A stretch of 64,000 nt of DNA from JAENVT01 sp963773085 (GTDB lineage Bacteria; Actinomycetota; Acidimicrobiia; Acidimicrobiales; Ilumatobacteraceae). Both the position numbers and the translations under genes were made by a program. The DNA is taken from assembly GCA_963773085.1 (NCBI GenBank), contig CAVYZS010000007.1, positions 1-64,000 of the forward strand, in the 5' to 3' direction. The notes under the pieces are model-generated. The model saw nothing but the letters and a program-made list of their open reading frames with translations. It did not search any database and was not told where the DNA came from. The stretch's first letter is position 1. Each line of letters opens with the position of its first letter. This document shows positions 59,459 to 64,000 of this stretch, piece after piece.

Positions 59459-62400
59459 GTACCCTGCAGGCAGACCAGGCCGGCAGAAACGACAACCGGC
59501 GCTGGCGGTACGCGGTGCGCGAGGTCGGCGAGCTCAACTACGCGGGACCCGGCCTTTGGCGCCTGGTGGGCCCGGCGCCACTGCTCGTCGGCAACCAACA
59601 GGTGTTCCAGGGCATCGGCCCGGACAGCGGCGAGGTCGTCGACATCGCCATCGACCCGCGCGCCGGCGACGACCGGATCATCTACATCGCCACCGGCAGC
59701 GGCGGAGTGTGGAAGTCGCTCGACGACGGCCGCAGCTGGCGCCCGATCACGGACCACCTGCCGGCCACGGCGATCGGGGCGATCGCCCTCGACCCGGGCG
59801 ACCCCGACATCGTCTACGTCGGCACCGGCAACCTCTTCGAAGGCTCGGCGGGCATGACCAAGTCGGCCGGCCTGTTCAAGTCCACCGACGGCGGCGAGTC
59901 GTTCGCCCGCCTGACCTCACCGGTCGGGCGCCCGCCCCAACCGATCACCGCGGCGGCGAACGTCGCGGGAGGAGTGCGGATCACCGTCAACGGCCACGGG
60001 TACTCGACGTTCGACCGCGTGGCCGTCGTCGGCCTGCCCGGGCTTTTCGCCGCCTCCGCCGAGGCCGTCGTGCGTCGCATCGACGACAACACCCTCCTCG
60101 TGCGCACGACCCCGATGACCGGCGCGTACGGCGGCGCGGGAGCCACGCTCTACGACGCCCGCCAGCCTCCGTTCCTCAGCGACAACGGCATCGTCCGCAT
60201 GATCTGCCCGCTGCCCAACACCCTCCTGGTAGCCGCGCAAGCCGGGCTGTTCTACTCCAAGGACGGCGGGCGCAACTTCGGCGCCAATCTCCCGAACTTC
60301 GACGACGGCAAGCCGATCCGCACGGGGATCATCTCAGCGCTCGAGCTCGACCAGGGATGGACACGCGCGGTCCGGGTCACCGACGCCACCAACGCCGCCC
60401 CGATCGTGGTGGCCGCGGCAGCGCACGGCTTCCAGAACGGCGACCAGGTCGTCATCGGTGGTGTGGCTCCGAACCTGGCGGCAAACGGCACGTTCGTCGT
60501 CGATCGTGTCGATGACGGCCACATCTCGTTGCGCGGCTCGAACGGCGCGGGTGGCGGCGCGGCCAGCGGGTTCGTGATGGGTCCTGCCCATCCGTCCACG
60601 CGCGCCGTCACCGGGGCGACCAACCCGCCGGCGCCGCAAGCGATCGTCATCACGTCGGTGGGCCACGGCTTCATCACCGGCGACATCGTGTCGGTCAGCG
60701 GCGTGCAGGGGAACACGGCGGCCAACCGCTCGTGGCCCATCCGGGTCCTGTCGCCCGACACGTTCCAACTCGTCGGGTCGCGTGGCAACGGCGCGTACGT
60801 GGCGGCGACCGGCACCATCGACGGACCTGTGCACGCGCCAGCCGCGGCGATCACCGCCGCGGTCACGGCTGGCGGCGGCATCACGGCCACGGTGAACGGT
60901 CACGGCTTCGTGAACGGCGACCGGGTCTCCGTGTTCGGGCTGCCGGGGGTCAACGCGCCGAACAACGCGGCGTCGGTTGCGGTCATCGACGCCAACCGGT
61001 TCCGCCTCGCCGGGCTGGCGATGAACGGCGCGTACGGCGGCGCCGGTGCCACCGTGGTCGGTCCCGCCGACGCCTGGAACACGGCGTACTTCGTCGTCGG
61101 GGGGCGGGTCTTCGGGACGAACACGCTCAACCCTGATCGCGGTCTGTTCCGTCTCACGATCACGTCCACGGGCGACATCGTGATCTCGGACAACCTGCTG
61201 GCCCACCCCGGTGGCGTGCCCGGCGGGTTCGGGCGGGTGGCGTTCTCCCAGTCGCTCCAGCCCCGGCGGCGCACGCTCTACGCATCGGTGCAGGACAACG
61301 AGTTCGTCGGCGTGTTCATCGGGTTGTTCCGCAGCGACGACTTCGGCCAGACCTGGGCGTTGCGCCCGGCTCTGGCCCCACGGGTGAACCTCGACGGCGC
61401 CGGTCAGTCGAACTACGACCTCACCATCGGCGTGGACCCGCAGAACGCGCAGACGGTCTACGCCTCGACCCAGCAGCTGTGGCGTTCGACCGACGGCGGG
61501 GTGACGTGGCCGTTCGTCACTCCAGTGACCTTCGGTGGTACGGACGCGCCGATCGTCGGCTTCGGCCGCTCGCCGAGTACGACGCTGCTGCACTGGGACC
61601 ACCATGAGATGGTCTTCCCACCGCCGACCCGGTGGGCGTGGAACGCCGGCAACCCGGTGACACCGACGCCGGTGTACCTCGGGACCGACGGTGGGGTGGC
61701 CGTGTCGGGGGACAACGGCGGAGTGATGCTCTTCACCGCGCTCAACGAGGGCATCGCCACCAACCTGCTGCGCCACATCGACATCGGCCGGGGTGTCGGC
61801 AAGAACGGCGCCGTGTTCGGCGGGATGCAGGACACCGGCTCGGCGGGCCACCGCCACAACGATGCCGCCGCCGCCTGGTCTGAGGGCATCGACGGCGACG
61901 GCGGCTTCGTGGCCGTGGACTCGTTCGACCCCGACATCGTGTTCGGCTTCGACAACGGCCGGTTGATCCGCACGACCAACGGCGGAAGAACGTGGTTCGA
62001 CAGCGGTTTCCCGGCGCGAATTCAGATCGTGAGCACCCACAACGAGAACCCGGTGCGGGTGGTCACGACCGGGCACACGTTCCGCACGGGCGACACCGTC
62101 TTCATCGCCGGCGTGCAGGGCGGCGCCAACCTGGCCAACGGCAACAGCCAGATCACCGTCGTCGACAAGAACCAGTTCACGCTGAACGGCAAGAACGGCA
62201 CGGCCGTAGCCGCGTTCACGCCTAGCCCGTCAGCCACGGGCCTGCGGTACACGCGCCAATCGACGGTGAAGGTCGCCACCATCACAGCGCCGATCGAGAT
62301 CGAGACGTCGACCCCGCACGGCCTGGGCAACGGTGACCGCGTCCGCATCGACGGGGTGGAGGGGGTGTTCGCCGCCAACAACAGTGTGGCCACCCCGACG

Positions 62401-64000
62401 TGGGTGGTCACGGTGATCTCGCCGACTCGTGTCTCGCTCAACGGGTCCGACGGAACGGCCGGATCCGCCTACGTCGACGGAACGGGCCGGCTGTTCGGTC
62501 CGGGCGTCAACGGGTCGGTACCGATCTTCCGCTGCGAGAACGCCAACCCGATCGTTGTGACGGCACCGGATCACGGCTTCCAGAGCGGCGACCTGGTGAC
62601 GATCGCCGACGTGCGCGGCAACACCGCGGCCAACGGCGCCGGCCGGGCGATCCGCGTGCTCGACGTCAACAGCTTCGAGCTGGTCGGTGTGGCAGGGAAC
62701 GCCAACTTCATCGCCGGGCCGAGGATCGTCGGGCAGACCATCGGCCGCGGGCTGCCGGGTGGTGGCACGTTCCAGCGGGTCACGCTGGTGCCGAACCCGG
62801 GCGCGGTGTCGACGATGGTGTTCGTCACGCACGACGCCCAGCTGTTCCGCAGCACCAACGGGGGCGTCAGCTTCACCAACATCAACGCAATGGCGGACCC
62901 GGTCTCGGCGTTGCACGCCCCGGCCAACAACCGCCTGTGGGTCGGAACGTCCGGGCGCACCGCCCCCTTCCGCGGCGGGCGGGTGCTGTTCAGCAACAAC
63001 AACGGCACCAGCTTCTTCGGCAACGCCCAGAACTTCGTCTCCGACGTGGGGCGCGCGGCATCATCTCGGCGATCGCCGAGGATCCAGCGACCGTGGGCCA
63101 TGTGGTCGTGGTGGCCTCCGGCTACAGCGAGACCGCGACCCAGCGCCGCAGCCGCCATGCGTTCGAGACGACGACGGGGGGCGTGGGCGCGGCGCCGTGG
63201 CACGAGCTCGGCGGCGCGTTCAACGCGCCCGCCGGCAACCTGCCGGACATCCCGATCATGGGTGTCGGGTGGGACAACACGGCGGCCCCGTCCAGGCTGA
63301 TGCTGGCGTCCGACCTCGGTGTGTTGCGATTGGGCGCGGGGAACACCTGGGAGCGCGTTGGTCCGAACCTGCCCGGGGTGTCCTGCCAGGCGATCGCCGT
63401 CGACAACACCGTCAACCCGCCCGTCATCCGCGTCGGCACATACGGACGCAGCGCGTGGGAGCTCACCCTTCCGGCCGGGGCGCACCTGTTCGTCGAAGCG
63501 GATCTCGGGTTCGGTGAACAGCAGGTCGGCACGTCGGTGCGGCGCCGGCTCGTGCTCCACAGCGTGGGCTTGGCCACCGTGACGGTCACCGCGATCAACG
63601 GGTTGGGCGGCGACTTCGCACTCGCGCCCGTCCCGGCCGGACCGCTCAATTTCCCGATGGTCCTGGCGAGCGGCGAACGGCGTGTCTTCGACCTCGTGTT
63701 CACCCCGGCGGCCGCGGGCAGCCGCGGTACGCAGGTCAAGGTCGACTCCGACTCGCTCGATGCGACCCCGACCGTTCACGCCACCGGCTTCGGTCTGGCG
63801 GCCGGGCGGCCGCGTCTCAGCACGCGGGCGTTTCTCGAGTTCGGCTTGGTGCAGTCGGGGCTTCCGGGCCGACTGCCGCTCGAGATCCGCAACATCGGCA
63901 ACGCCCCGCTCTCGGTGACGCGCCTCGCGCTCGATCCGGCGAGCAGCAACCGGTTCTCGCTTCTCGCCGCGCCTGCGGTCCCGTTCAACATCGATCCCGG
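59395..64000 (+). CDS. BNR propeller with FCCH-like repeats and ASH-like C-terminus (3'-truncated by window)
   Basis: >1,530 aa, open at the window end; one break near 63050. ATG 59395. Asp-box/propeller blades: IATGSGGVWKSLDDGRSWRP, YVGTGNLFEGSAG, FKSTDGGESFARL, FYSKDGGRNFGAN, FRSDDFGQTWALR, WRSTDGGVTWPFV, IRTTNGGRTWFDS, FRSTNGGVSFTNI. Seven inserts of the form HGF-x-x-GD-x-V-x-(V/I)-x-GV (e.g. AHGFQNGDQVVIGGV, GHGFITGDIVSVSGV, DHGFQSGDLVTIADV) match the E1-FCCH-like repeats seen in phage tail proteins. From about 63480 come ASH/HYDIN-like domains (DLGFGEQQVGTSVRRRLVLH; FLEFGLVQSGLPGRLPLEIR). No signal peptide. Role unknown; the pieces are adhesion or scaffold types. Confidence 0.8.

Noticed and set aside
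1..64000. CRISPR arrays, insertion sequences, rRNA and replication origins.
   Set aside because: No regularly spaced repeats, transposase motifs, terminal inverted repeats around a transposase, rRNA segments or DnaA-box clusters were seen.

Overview
High-GC DNA with many GTG/TTG starts and dense ATGA/GTGA gene overlaps. Gene families (HxlR and PadR regulators, LuxR regulators with TPR-like N-termini, PPOX-fold flavin protein, Wzx/Wzy-type polysaccharide genes, a DUF6603-like giant protein) suggest an actinobacterium, perhaps of the class Acidimicrobiia; this assignment is inferred from style and content, not from a marker gene. No rRNA, complete tRNA, CRISPR array, transposase or integrase was found.

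Layout. 1-2424: the 3' part of an HD-GYP/LuxR regulator and two alpha/beta hydrolases, all frameshifted. 3105-5326: a BBE-type FAD oxidase divergent from an HxlR regulator. 5728-8811: a LuxR-type regulator, a methyltransferase and a PPOX protein. 8812-12812: an accessory patch with two direct ~150-bp modules ending in tRNA/tmRNA-like 3' ends, about 3.15 kb apart, enclosing a toxin-antitoxin pair, a carboxymuconolactone-decarboxylase-family protein and a hydratase; a damaged DUF1801 gene follows. 12875-18965: a plus-strand cluster of flavin monooxygenase, adenylation enzyme, carrier protein, two acyltransferases and a formyltransferase. 18986-29952: a minus-strand exopolysaccharide locus (Wzy-like polymerase, glycosyltransferase, secreted beta-propeller, deacetylase, glycosyltransferase, acyltransferase, flippase, sugar-phosphate transferase), with a divergent Wzz-like protein at 30029 that carries a predicted HTH. 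31278-41790: single genes and small units, including an AAA/DUF4143 ATPase, an M14 carboxypeptidase with a small partner, a LuxR regulator, NTF2-like proteins, a PadR/VOC/cupin regulon with clear palindromic operators, and a flavin monooxygenase.

41915-64000 (running off the window) is the most unusual part: six tightly packed plus-strand genes that look like one operon. They encode a 197-aa unknown, a ~3,368-aa DUF6603-like giant with an embedded alpha/beta-hydrolase, three unknowns (604, 340 and 1,337 aa), and a >1,500-aa BNR propeller carrying seven FCCH-like repeats and ASH-like C-terminal domains. None has an evident signal peptide. I cannot name a function; this is the best candidate for an undescribed system.

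Quality caveat. Many genes, mainly at 1-4.7 kb and 9.5-27 kb and in the giant gene, switch frame one or more times while keeping conserved motifs and overlapping stop/start codons. Most of this looks like indel error in the assembly rather than gene decay. Such genes are given as full-length extents with the breaks described.
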